Origin: Pyxidicoccus sp. MSG2
Lineage (GTDB): Bacteria; Myxococcota; Myxococcia; Myxococcales; Myxococcaceae
Direction: 5' to 3'
NCBI RefSeq assembly: GCF_026626705.1
Contig: NZ_JAPNKC010000001.1
Span: 1,054,001-1,118,000, forward strand
DNA length: 64,000 nucleotides
Each line of letters opens with the position of its first letter. The stretch's first letter is position 1. Below the pieces are notes generated by a model. It was not told where the DNA came from. It made no database searches and worked only from the letters and a program-made list of their open reading frames with translations. Shown piece by piece: positions 25,339 to 33,300 of the stretch. The translations under genes and the position numbers were made by a program.

Positions 25339-25940
25339 ACATTCCCTACGTCGTCGAGCAGACGCACCGCGGAGAGCGGACGTACGACCTGTACAGCCGG
25401 CTGCTCAAGGACCGCATCATCATGCTGGGCACGGAGGTGAACGACGATGTGGCCAACATCATCGTCGCCCAGTTGCTCTTCCTGGAGAGCGAGGACCCGG
25501 AGAAGCCCATCAGCCTCTACATCAACTCGCCGGGAGGCAGCGTCACCGCGGGGCTCGCCATCTACGACACCATGCAGTACGTGCGCGCTCCGGTGTCCAC
25601 CATCTGCGTGGGGCAGGCCGCCAGCTTCGGCGCGATGCTCCTGCTGGCGGGAGCCAAGGGCCGCCGCTACGCCCTGCCGAATGCGCGCATCATGATGCAC
25701 CAGCCCCACGGAGGGGCGAAGGGCCAGGCCACGGACCTCGAAATCCAGGTGCGGGAGATGCTGCGCCTCAAGCAGCGCCTCAACGAAATCACCCAGAAGC
25801 ACACCGGCCACGCCCTCGAGCGCATCGAGAAGGACACCGACCGCGACTACTACATGAGCGCCGAGGAGGCCCGTCAGTACGGCATCATCGACGAGGTCGT
25901 GGTCCGCCCGCTGTCGTCCAGGGAGCCCGAGGCCCGCTAG
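25335..25940 (+). CDS. clpP: ATP-dependent Clp protease proteolytic subunit
   Basis: 201 aa, the usual ClpP length. The N-terminus reads [20 protein letters not shown]. The serine is in [11 protein letters not shown] (catalytic Ser about residue 97), the histidine in MMHQPHGG (His about 122), and the aspartate in DTDRDYYM (about 171). YINSPGGSV forms the oxyanion strand. ClpP forms a tetradecameric chamber fed by ClpX/ClpA. No tig or clpX lies next to it. Instead it is coupled by an ATGA overlap to an ArsR/SRPBCC pair, which suggests a second, specially regulated ClpP. Confidence 0.9.
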   Translation: MNIPYVVEQTHRGERTYDLYSRLLKDRIIMLGTEVNDDVANIIVAQLLFLESEDPEKPISLYINSPGGSVTAGLAIYDTMQYVRAPVSTICVGQAASFGAMLLLAGAKGRRYALPNARIMMHQPHGGAKGQATDLEIQVREMLRLKQRLNEITQKHTGHALERIEKDTDRDYYMSAEEARQYGIIDEVVVRPLSSREPEAR

Positions 25941-26045
25941 TCAGCGTCTCGGGGAGCAGCGGAGCAGGCGCGGCCCCCAGGCCCCGTCACAACGGCCGCC
26001 ATCCCCCTCCTCCTTCTGTGAACACTCCAGAAGGAGCGCCCTGAG

Positions 26046-27197
26046 ATGTGCCACAGCCCCGGACACCGACATTCCCTTCACTGCATCCTCCCCCCCTACC
26101 TCGCCCGTCAGATTGCCCAGAACGGCTCGCCCCAGCAGCGAGCGTCCGCCCTGCGGACGATCGCCGTCGACACCACGTTCCGCGCCATGCGGGTGGCACG
26201 GAGCGGCGTGCCACAAATGCAGAGACGCATTCCCGGACCGATGGTCGTCGAGAGCCAGAAGCAGCGGACCATCTATGACGTGAAGAACTCGCAGGCCCTG
26301 CCGGGGACGGTGGTGCGCACCGAGGGCCAGGGCGACACCGGAGACCCGGCGGTCGACGAAGCCTATGTGGGCCTGGGCGCGACGTATGACCTCTACGGGG
26401 AAGTCTTCGGCCGCAACTCCATCGACGGCAACGGGATGCAGCTCCTCGCCCACGTCCACTACAGCGAGAACTACGACAACGCCTTCTGGGATGGCGAGCG
26501 CATGGTGTTTGGCGATGGAGATGGAGACCTCTTCAACCGCTTCACCATCGCAGTGGACGTCATCGGCCACGAGCTGGCGCACGGAGTCACCGAGCACGAA
26601 GGCCCGCTCACCTACTTCCTCCAGGCGGGCGCGCTCAACGAGTCGCTCTCCGATGTGTTCGGCTCGCTGGTGAAGCAGCGCCTGCTGAACCAGACGGCGG
26701 AGCAGGCCGACTGGCTCATCGGCGCGGGGCTCTTCACGGACAACGTCGAGGGCGTGGCCCTGCGCTCCATGAAGGACCCGGGCACGGCGTACGACGACGA
26801 CGTGCTGGGCAAGGACCCGCAGCCGGGCCACATGCGGGACTTCGTGAGCACGTGGGAGGACAACGGGGGCGTGCACATCAACTCCGGCATCCCCAACCGG
26901 GCCTTCTGCATCGCGGCCACCCAGCTGGGAGGCTACTCGTGGGAGCGGGCCGGCCACATCTGGTACGAGGCGCTGAGAGACCCGCGGCTCCGGTCCAACT
27001 CGTCCTTCCTCTCCTTCGCGCGGCTCACGGTGATGGCGGCCGGCCGGCTCTACGGCACCGGGCAGGACGAGGAGAAGGCGATTCGCGACGCCTGGAGCCA
27101 GGTGGGCATCCGCGTCTCGCGCGAGCGGGCGGGCGAACCCGTCTGGGGCCCCGGAGTGCAGCTCCCGAAGCAGCCGCAGCAGCCCCCCGCGCACTGA
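26046..27197 (+). CDS. Protealysin-like M4 (thermolysin-family) metalloprotease
   Basis: 383 aa with no signal peptide. The N-terminal ~50 residues (CILPPYLARQIAQNG) match the short protealysin-type propeptide. The catalytic domain has the zinc site HELAHG (around residue 177) with the third ligand in ALNESLSDVFG, and the active-site histidine in DNGGVHINSGIPN. Protealysin-like enzymes act inside the cell or are released by unconventional routes. GAAGGAG precedes the ATG. The next gene encodes its expected inhibitor family, as in other protealysin operons. Confidence 0.85.
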   Translation: MCHSPGHRHSLHCILPPYLARQIAQNGSPQQRASALRTIAVDTTFRAMRVARSGVPQMQRRIPGPMVVESQKQRTIYDVKNSQALPGTVVRTEGQGDTGDPAVDEAYVGLGATYDLYGEVFGRNSIDGNGMQLLAHVHYSENYDNAFWDGERMVFGDGDGDLFNRFTIAVDVIGHELAHGVTEHEGPLTYFLQAGALNESLSDVFGSLVKQRLLNQTAEQADWLIGAGLFTDNVEGVALRSMKDPGTAYDDDVLGKDPQPGHMRDFVSTWEDNGGVHINSGIPNRAFCIAATQLGGYSWERAGHIWYEALRDPRLRSNSSFLSFARLTVMAAGRLYGTGQDEEKAIRDAWSQVGIRVSRERAGEPVWGPGVQLPKQPQQPPAH

Positions 27198-27214
27198 CGC
27201 GTTCGGAGCGAGCG

Positions 27215-27550
27215 ATGCGAATCGAGCTCAAGCGGGAGGGAGGCCTCGCCTTCTTCCCGGGCCTCGCCAGGCCGAAGTCACTGGAGACGGGAGCGCTTCC
27301 CCCGGAGACGGCGGAGGCCATCCAGCGCGGCGTGCGCGACGCGCGCTTCTTCGAGCAGCCCGCCACCGTGGGCACGGCCACGCGGGGGGCCGCGGACCAG
27401 ACGCGCTACACCGTCACCATCGAGGACGAGGGGCGGCGGCACACGGTGCAGCTCCTCGAGCCCGTGGAGGAGCCGCACCTGCGCGCCCTGCTGGAGCTGC
27501 TCAAGAAGGCGGAGAAGGAGCACCGGGCCTCGGCGCACGCGCATCCGTAG
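27215..27550 (+). CDS. Emfourin-like inhibitor of the adjacent M4 protease
   Basis: 111 aa, starting 17 nt after the protease stop. MRIELKREGGLAFFPGLARP, LPPETAEAIQRGVRDARFF and RYTVTIEDEGRRHTVQL are the three conserved stretches I associate with emfourin (protealysin-associated inhibitor), a small cytoplasmic protein encoded directly beside protealysin-like proteases. Sequence and context agree. It would keep the intracellular protease in check. Family assignment is from memory and not from a search. Confidence 0.72.
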   Translation: MRIELKREGGLAFFPGLARPKSLETGALPPETAEAIQRGVRDARFFEQPATVGTATRGAADQTRYTVTIEDEGRRHTVQLLEPVEEPHLRALLELLKKAEKEHRASAHAHP

Positions 27551-27563
27551 CCCGGTCGCTGAC

Positions 27564-28172
27564 TCAGTAGACGCCGCCGAACTGCAACATGCCCTGATAG
27601 CGCCCGTCGAGCACGTCCTCGTCGGTGATGGGGGCGAAGTCCTGGCTGAAGAGGGCGTTGTAGGTGCCCCGGACCTCGGCGGTGAGGCCCGGGGTGAGCC
27701 GGTAGCGCAGGCCCGCTCCGACGGGGACGTAGCCACCCGTGTCATCGAAGTATCGGAAGGACACACCACTGCGGACGGAGTAGCGCTCCACGCCAATGCC
27801 GCCCAGCACGTAGGGCTGGAGCCGCGAGTTGGAGGTGAGGCCCACGGAGAGCGCCGCCTGGGCACCGTTGCGCACGATGTCCGGGCCGCCGACGCCGTCG
27901 CCCGACGTGTCGATGTCATTGACGCCACCGCTGTAGCCCACCTCGAAGCCGAGGATGTTCGAGGTGCGGTAGCCGATGATGGCGTCGTAGGAGAGGCCCG
28001 GATTGAGGTTGGCGGCGAGTTCGCCGGTGTAGCCCTCCGCGCCGAGCCCCAGCAGGAAATAGGGGCCCTGCCATTCCACGTACGGCTTGCTCGACACGGA
28101 GCCCTCCTGGGCGAGCGCGCTCCCTCCCACGAGCAACGCGAAGCACAGCCCCAACCGGATGCCTGCCCTCAT
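27564..28172 (-). CDS. Outer-membrane beta-barrel protein
   Basis: 202 aa with a clear signal peptide (IRLGLCFALLVGGSALAQE, cleavage likely after ALA-Q). The mature part alternates hydrophobic/aromatic strands typical of an eight-stranded OmpA/OmpW-like barrel (PYVLGGIGVERYSV, GLRYRLTPGLTAEVRGTYNA). GGAGGAGG lies just upstream of the ATG at 28172. It converges on the emfourin-like gene with 13 nt between stops. A specific role is not apparent. Confidence 0.75.
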   Translation of the reverse strand: MRAGIRLGLCFALLVGGSALAQEGSVSSKPYVEWQGPYFLLGLGAEGYTGELAANLNPGLSYDAIIGYRTSNILGFEVGYSGGVNDIDTSGDGVGGPDIVRNGAQAALSVGLTSNSRLQPYVLGGIGVERYSVRSGVSFRYFDDTGGYVPVGAGLRYRLTPGLTAEVRGTYNALFSQDFAPITDEDVLDGRYQGMLQFGGVY

Positions 28173-28704
28173 GTCTGTCCTCCTCCACGGAAACCTGCCC
28201 GTGAAGGTGGGACTGTCGCGAAGAAGAAGACAACGGACCGCGGTGCCGCCAGGCGGGCACAGCAAGCCCTTGCACCCCCACGCATTCCACGACCAGGGCA
28301 GACCCCATGCACCTTGGAGGGACGCCCAGACTCCGAGGAAGGCTCACTGCATCCGATGAGCCGGGTGCATTCGACGCGGAATGCTGGCCGCGTGCGCAGC
28401 GTGTCCGACGTCCGCGTCCGCCCAAGCCAACTGCATTCAATCGTTCGTTTCGAACTCAATTCCTTGCCGCACAAACCTGCCCCGTGGTGATTCCAATGAC
28501 ACGCATGGCCATTTCCGCTCAAGACCTTTGTCCTGGAAGACCACTGCAATAGACGCCGGGCGGTCCTTTCCGACTCACCTTTCATGGTTACCTGTCGGGC
28601 ACGCATCACGGAGACCCGAGCTGGAATGCCTGGGATGGGGGATTTCGGATTGGCGAGTGTCTTTGCTATGAAGGCGCCCCCTCCCCGCCAAAGGCCAAGT
28701 CCCC
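28173..28704. other. Intergenic leader region, copy 1 (divergent promoter region)
   Basis: No convincing gene. The right-hand ~340 bp (about 28365-28704) is conserved with 32960-33300, in the same position in front of the second Cys-rich gene. Matching blocks include GTGCATTCGACGCGG, CTGGCCGCGTGCGCA, GCACAAACCTG, and TTTGCTATGAAGGCGCC shortly before the start. It presumably carries the promoter of the Cys-rich operon; the left part holds the promoter of the beta-barrel gene. Confidence 0.5.
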
Positions 28705-31700
28705 GTGCACCAGCCGAGCCGTTCGGGCCTCAGCCCCGCGCTGCTGTCGCTCCTGTTCTGTGCCGTCTTCCTCGCACGCTGCGCCTGCACGGACGTCACG
28801 CCTCCGGCGCCGCCTCCCGCTTCGGGTTGCGGTGCGAGTTGCCCCCAGGGCCAGACGTGCGTGGCCGACCAGTGCGTGCTGGAAACGTGCGCCGGGCAGG
28901 TGTGCAGCACTGATGAGGTGTGCCAGGAGGGCCGCTGTCTGTCGCGCGAATGCGTGGGCGTGCAGTGCCCCAGCGCCCAGGTATGCGTGGACGGCAATTG
29001 CTACCTCAAGGCCTGCGGCGGCACCGCCTGCGGTGTCAACGAGGCCTGCGTCGACGGACGCTGCCAGGACACTCGCTGCGTGGGCGTGGCCTGCCCCACC
29101 GGCCAGGACTGCGCCAACGGCACCTGCTACCCCCGCGCCTGCGGCACCGTGGCTTGCGACTCTGGCGAGGTGTGCGTGGGCAATGCCTGCGCCGAGCGCC
29201 GCTGCGTGGGCGTCGCCTGCCCCACTGGCGAGTTCTGCAGCCACGGCTCCTGCAGCAGGTGCCCTCCTGGCTTCTACTCCGAGGGGGACCGGTGCCTGCC
29301 CGAGGTGACCACCGGTGGCGACTGCACCAACGGCCGCCAGTGCGCCTCCAGCCAGTGCACCGACGGGGTGTGCTGCAACGTCGCCTGTAACTCTCCCTGC
29401 GAAACGTGCGGCGAGGACGGCGAGTGTCGTCCCTTGGCGGCGGGCCAGGGGGATGAGGCTTGCGGTACCTACGCCTGTGGCCCTTCGGGCGGATGCGAGA
29501 CGGCGTGCACCTCGGATGCTCAGTGCCAGCAGGACGCAAGCTGCGTGGAGGGTGAGTGTCGCGCCGCCCGTGCCGATGCCGCCACCTGCACCTCGGGCGT
29601 GGAATGCCAGAGCGGCTTCTGCGTAGACGGCGTCTGCTGCGGCTCGGCCTGCGCGGGCGGCTGCGACAGCTGCAACCAGCCGGGGAAGCTGGGCGTGTGC
29701 TCACCCCTGCCTTCCGGGACGGTGGGAATCCCCTCCTGCGCCCCCTTCGTCTGTGACGGAGTGAGTGGCGCCTGCCCCCAGGCCTGCGCGGCCCAGGCAA
29801 GCTGCGCTTCCACTCACTACTGCGAGGAAGGCCTCTGCCTCGAGCGAAAGGACGCGGGCGGCGCCTGCACCCGCGCAGAGGAATGCGCCAGCAGCCACTG
29901 CGTGGACGGGGTGTGCTGCGACGCGGCCTGCGATGGCGCATGCGACGCCTGCAACCTCGACGGCCGCGTGGGCCAATGCACTCCGCTTGTCGCTGGCAGC
30001 GCCGGTGCTCCCACCTGCTCGCCCTACCTGTGTAATGGCACCTCGGCCTCCTGCCCGGGCGGCTGCACCGCCGACACCCAGTGCGTCGAGGGCAGCTACT
30101 GCAATGCCGGAAGATGTGAGGGCACCGAGACCAACGGCGAGGCCTGCGGCGCGGGCAACGAGTGCGCGAGTGGTCATTGTGCGGACGGAGTGTGCTGCGA
30201 CGCGGCCTGCGCAGGCGCCTGTGACGCCTGCAACCTGCCCGGCAGCGTGGGCACCTGCACCCCGCGCCCGGCCGGCAACGCCGGCACGCCCTCCTGCGCC
30301 CCCTACCTGTGCAACGGCGCCTCGGCCTCGTGCTCCACCACCTGCGGCTCCGACGCTGAGTGCACCGCCGGCAACTTCTGCAACGCAGGCTCCTGCGCTC
30401 CGGCAAAACAGAATGGCGCCACCTGCTCAGCCGCCAACGAATGCGGCAGCGGCAACTGCGTGGACGGCGTGTGCTGCAACACCAGCTGCAACGGCGGCGC
30501 CTGCGACGCCTGCAACCTGCCCGGCAGTGAGGGCACCTGCAGCCTCGCCCCTTCCACCACCCAGTGCCGCGCCTCGGCCGGCGTGTGCGACCCGGTGGAG
30601 TTCTGCAGCGGCTCGTCCGCCATCTGCCCCGCCGACACCCTCGCCTCCTCCGCCACCGTCTGCCGCACGGCGACAGATGCCTGCGACACGGCTGAAACGT
30701 GCACCGGGGCGAGCGCCCTCTGTCCCGCCGACGCCGTCGCGACGACCGCAACGGTGTGCCGTGGTGCCGCGGGCATCTGCGACGTGGCCGAGACCTGCGA
30801 CGGCACCAGCAAGGCCTGTCCCAACGACACCATCGCCACGGCTGGCACCATCTGCCGGGGCGCCACTGACACCTGCGACGCCACGGAGACCTGCAACGGC
30901 GCGAGCAAGACGTGTCCCAACGATGCGGTGGTGACGGCTGGTACCGTCTGCCGCACCGCCTCGGGTATCTGTGACGTGGCCGAGAGCTGCAATGGCAGCA
31001 GCAAGGCGTGCCCCAATGACGCACTGGTGGGTGCCGGCACCGTGTGCCGAGGCTCGTCAGGCGCCTGTGACGTGGCGGAGACCTGCACGGGCGCGAGCGC
31101 GGCATGTCCTGGCGACTCGCTGCTGAGCGTCGGCACCGTCTGTCGCGCCGCCACCGACACCTGCGATGTAGCCGAGGCCTGTACGGGCTCGAGTGCGGCC
31201 TGCCCTACGGACGGCGTGGTGACTGCCGGAACGGTGTGCCGGGGGGCCTCGGACACTTGCGATGTGGCCGAGTCCTGCAACGGCTCCGCCAAGGCGTGTC
31301 CAGTGGATGGCGTCGTCACCGCCGGGACGGTGTGTCGCGGCTCGGCGGGCGCCTGCGACCCGGCCGAGTCCTGCAACGGTTCGGCGAAGAGCTGTCCCGC
31401 TGACGCGCTGACCAGCGCCGGCACGATGTGCCGCGCCTCCTCGGGCGCCTGTGACCTGGTGGAGACTTGCACTGGGTTCAACGTCGCGTGTCCAGGCGAT
31501 TCGAAGGTTGCCGCAGGCACCCTGTGCCGAGGCGCGGCGGGCGCTTGCGACGTGGCCGAGTCCTGCAACGGCTCCAGCGATGCGTGCCCCGGCGATTCGA
31601 AGGTTGCCGCGGGCACAACGTGCCGCGGCTCGGCGGGCCTGTGTGACGTCGCCGAATCCTGCAACGGCTCCAGCGATGCGTGCCCCGGCGATTCGAAGGT

Positions 31701-32604
31701 TGCCGCAGGCACAACGTGCCGCGGCTCGGCGGGCCTGTGTGACGTCGCCGAATCCTGCAACGGCTCCAGCGATGCGTGCCCCGGCGATTCGAAGGTTGCC
31801 GCAGGCACAACGTGCCGCGGCTCGGCGGGCCTGTGTGACGTCGCCGAGTCCTGCAACGGCTCCAGCGATGCGTGCCCCGGCGATGCGAAGGTTGCCGCGG
31901 GCACGACGTGCCGCGGCTCGGCGGGCTCGTGTGACGTCGCCGAGTCCTGCAACGGCTCCAGCGATGCATGCCCCGGCGATTCGAAGGTTGCCGCGGGCAC
32001 GGAGTGCCGCGCCTCAGCGGGAAGCTGCGACCCGGCCGAGGCCTGTGATGGCTCCGGCGTCGCGTGCCCCGCCAACGTCTACACCAGCGCGGGGACCGTC
32101 TGCCGCGCCGCGAGTGGGGTGTGCGACGCGACAGAGACTTGCACCGGCTCAGGGCCTTCGTGCCCGGGCGATGCTTCCGCGCCCAATGGGATGGTGTGTG
32201 CCGCCCCGAACCAGGGAGGCTGGAGCGCCTGCGCAGGCTACAGCGACACCTGCGACGAGACCGGCACTCAGTCGCGCGTGGTGACGGCCTACGCCTGCAC
32301 CAGCGGGACCTGCGGTAGTGCTACCTCCAGCGAGACCCAGGCCTGCAGCCGGAGCACCACGGGGGTGGCCTGCGGCACCACCACGTACGGACCGTGGAGC
32401 ACCTGCAACGCAATCAACCCTTGCGCAATGGGGTCCGAAAGCCGCACCGTCACCAGCTACTCCTGCGCTTCCGGAGGCTGCCAGGCGAGCACGTCCGTCG
32501 AAACGCAGACCTGCATGGGGAACGGTAGTAGCTGCCCCAATGGTATGGACTGCCATGGCGGCTGCCCTGTCTGCCTGAGACCGGGAGATCAGTGCTCAGA
32601 GTGA
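28705..32604 (+). CDS. Giant Cys-rich exported protein A with seventeen 32-aa repeats
   Basis: 1299 aa from GTG 28705, the same relative position as the TTG of its paralogue, with AAAGG 10 nt upstream. Signal: LSPALLSLLFCAVFLARCAC, with a possible but atypical lipobox (Arg before Cys 26). Residues about 40-200 hold short C-G-x-C units (CVGVACPTGQDCANGTCYP). Residues 200-620 are Dickkopf/EGF-like modules (CVDGVCCDAACDGACDAC). Residues 621-1164 are exactly 17 units of 32 aa with pattern CR-x4-CDVAESCNGSS-x-ACPGD. The C-terminus (1173-1299) has TSP1-like WSAC/RVVTAYACTSGTC repeats. It is likely a rigid, disulphide-rich surface fibre or adhesin. The first of four same-direction genes. Confidence 0.8.
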   Translation: MHQPSRSGLSPALLSLLFCAVFLARCACTDVTPPAPPPASGCGASCPQGQTCVADQCVLETCAGQVCSTDEVCQEGRCLSRECVGVQCPSAQVCVDGNCYLKACGGTACGVNEACVDGRCQDTRCVGVACPTGQDCANGTCYPRACGTVACDSGEVCVGNACAERRCVGVACPTGEFCSHGSCSRCPPGFYSEGDRCLPEVTTGGDCTNGRQCASSQCTDGVCCNVACNSPCETCGEDGECRPLAAGQGDEACGTYACGPSGGCETACTSDAQCQQDASCVEGECRAARADAATCTSGVECQSGFCVDGVCCGSACAGGCDSCNQPGKLGVCSPLPSGTVGIPSCAPFVCDGVSGACPQACAAQASCASTHYCEEGLCLERKDAGGACTRAEECASSHCVDGVCCDAACDGACDACNLDGRVGQCTPLVAGSAGAPTCSPYLCNGTSASCPGGCTADTQCVEGSYCNAGRCEGTETNGEACGAGNECASGHCADGVCCDAACAGACDACNLPGSVGTCTPRPAGNAGTPSCAPYLCNGASASCSTTCGSDAECTAGNFCNAGSCAPAKQNGATCSAANECGSGNCVDGVCCNTSCNGGACDACNLPGSEGTCSLAPSTTQCRASAGVCDPVEFCSGSSAICPADTLASSATVCRTATDACDTAETCTGASALCPADAVATTATVCRGAAGICDVAETCDGTSKACPNDTIATAGTICRGATDTCDATETCNGASKTCPNDAVVTAGTVCRTASGICDVAESCNGSSKACPNDALVGAGTVCRGSSGACDVAETCTGASAACPGDSLLSVGTVCRAATDTCDVAEACTGSSAACPTDGVVTAGTVCRGASDTCDVAESCNGSAKACPVDGVVTAGTVCRGSAGACDPAESCNGSAKSCPADALTSAGTMCRASSGACDLVETCTGFNVACPGDSKVAAGTLCRGAAGACDVAESCNGSSDACPGDSKVAAGTTCRGSAGLCDVAESCNGSSDACPGDSKVAAGTTCRGSAGLCDVAESCNGSSDACPGDSKVAAGTTCRGSAGLCDVAESCNGSSDACPGDAKVAAGTTCRGSAGSCDVAESCNGSSDACPGDSKVAAGTECRASAGSCDPAEACDGSGVACPANVYTSAGTVCRAASGVCDATETCTGSGPSCPGDASAPNGMVCAAPNQGGWSACAGYSDTCDETGTQSRVVTAYACTSGTCGSATSSETQACSRSTTGVACGTTTYGPWSTCNAINPCAMGSESRTVTSYSCASGGCQASTSVETQTCMGNGSSCPNGMDCHGGCPVCLRPGDQCSE
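30565..32196 (+). repeat. Tandem array of 17 x 96 bp inside Cys-rich gene A
   Basis: The spacing from the first TGC of unit 1 (30565) to the cysteine codon after unit 17 (32197) is exactly 17 x 96. Units around 31581, 31677, 31773 and 31869 are nearly identical, so this sub-block expanded recently. Confidence 0.85.
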
Positions 32605-33300
32605 AGGGCAAGGGAATGGCTGGAATGCCTGACGGCCCCCTACGGCTCGCGGTCTCGAGCAGCCAGGGACTCCGCGTGCTCGCGAGCGTCAGGGGCCGAT
32701 TCCGCCGCCCCCCGAATGGTTCTGTGCCCTTGTCCCTCTCAGCGCGGGCGAAGGGTAACCGGCCGCAAGCGGCCAGCCCTGGTTGGCCTGGAGTCGCGAT
32801 CCTCCTGGCCTCCCGGGGCGCAATCCGTTTTCCCAGCCCATGACGCAGCGACGCCAATCAATCCGCGCGGCACACAGACGCGCGGCTCCAGCGAGGGCCC
32901 TCACCAGCCGGCTCGCCCGACCATTACACAAGGATGCGCAGCAACGATTGGAGTGAACCGGGTGCATTCGACGCGGGCTGCTGGCCGCGTGCGCAACCCC
33001 CGACATCCGCATGCGCCACAGCGAGTCGCATTCAGTCGTTCGCTTCGGACTCAACTTCCCGCTGCACAAACCTGTCTCAGTGCGAGGCAAATGACACGCA
33101 TTGTCATCCCCACTCGACGCTGTGCCCTGAAGAAACACTGAGCTGGAGGTCTGGCGGTCCCTACCGACTCCCCCCATGCCGACCAGCCAGCAAGCGAGCA
33201 TGACGGATGCCCGAACGGGAACGCCTGGGATGGGGGGATTCCGGATTGGAGGACGGGTTTGCTATGAAGGCGCCACCTCCCCGTCAAAGGCCAGTCCCTC
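32605..33300. other. Intergenic region between Cys-rich genes, with duplicated leader (copy 2)
   Basis: No convincing gene in 696 bp. Its start (32616, ATGGCTGGAATG.CTGA) resembles the first codons of the coiled-coil gene at 37118, as if the tandem duplication carried the 5' end of that gene. From about 32960 on, the sequence repeats the ~340-bp leader of gene A. Together this shows a tandem duplication with a ~4.6-kb offset that included the promoter. Confidence 0.5.

Noticed and set aside
30303..32075. 590-aa minus-strand frame opposite Cys-rich gene A (and 558 aa opposite gene B) with perfect 32-aa repeats
   Set aside because: Periodicity simply mirrors the 96-bp repeats of the real gene; the Ser/Pro/His composition has no signal and no start context.
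32592..32843. 83-codon plus-strand frame after Cys-rich gene A
   Set aside because: Overlaps the end of gene A, lacks a domain; the similarity of its start to the gene at 37118 is better explained as a duplication scar.
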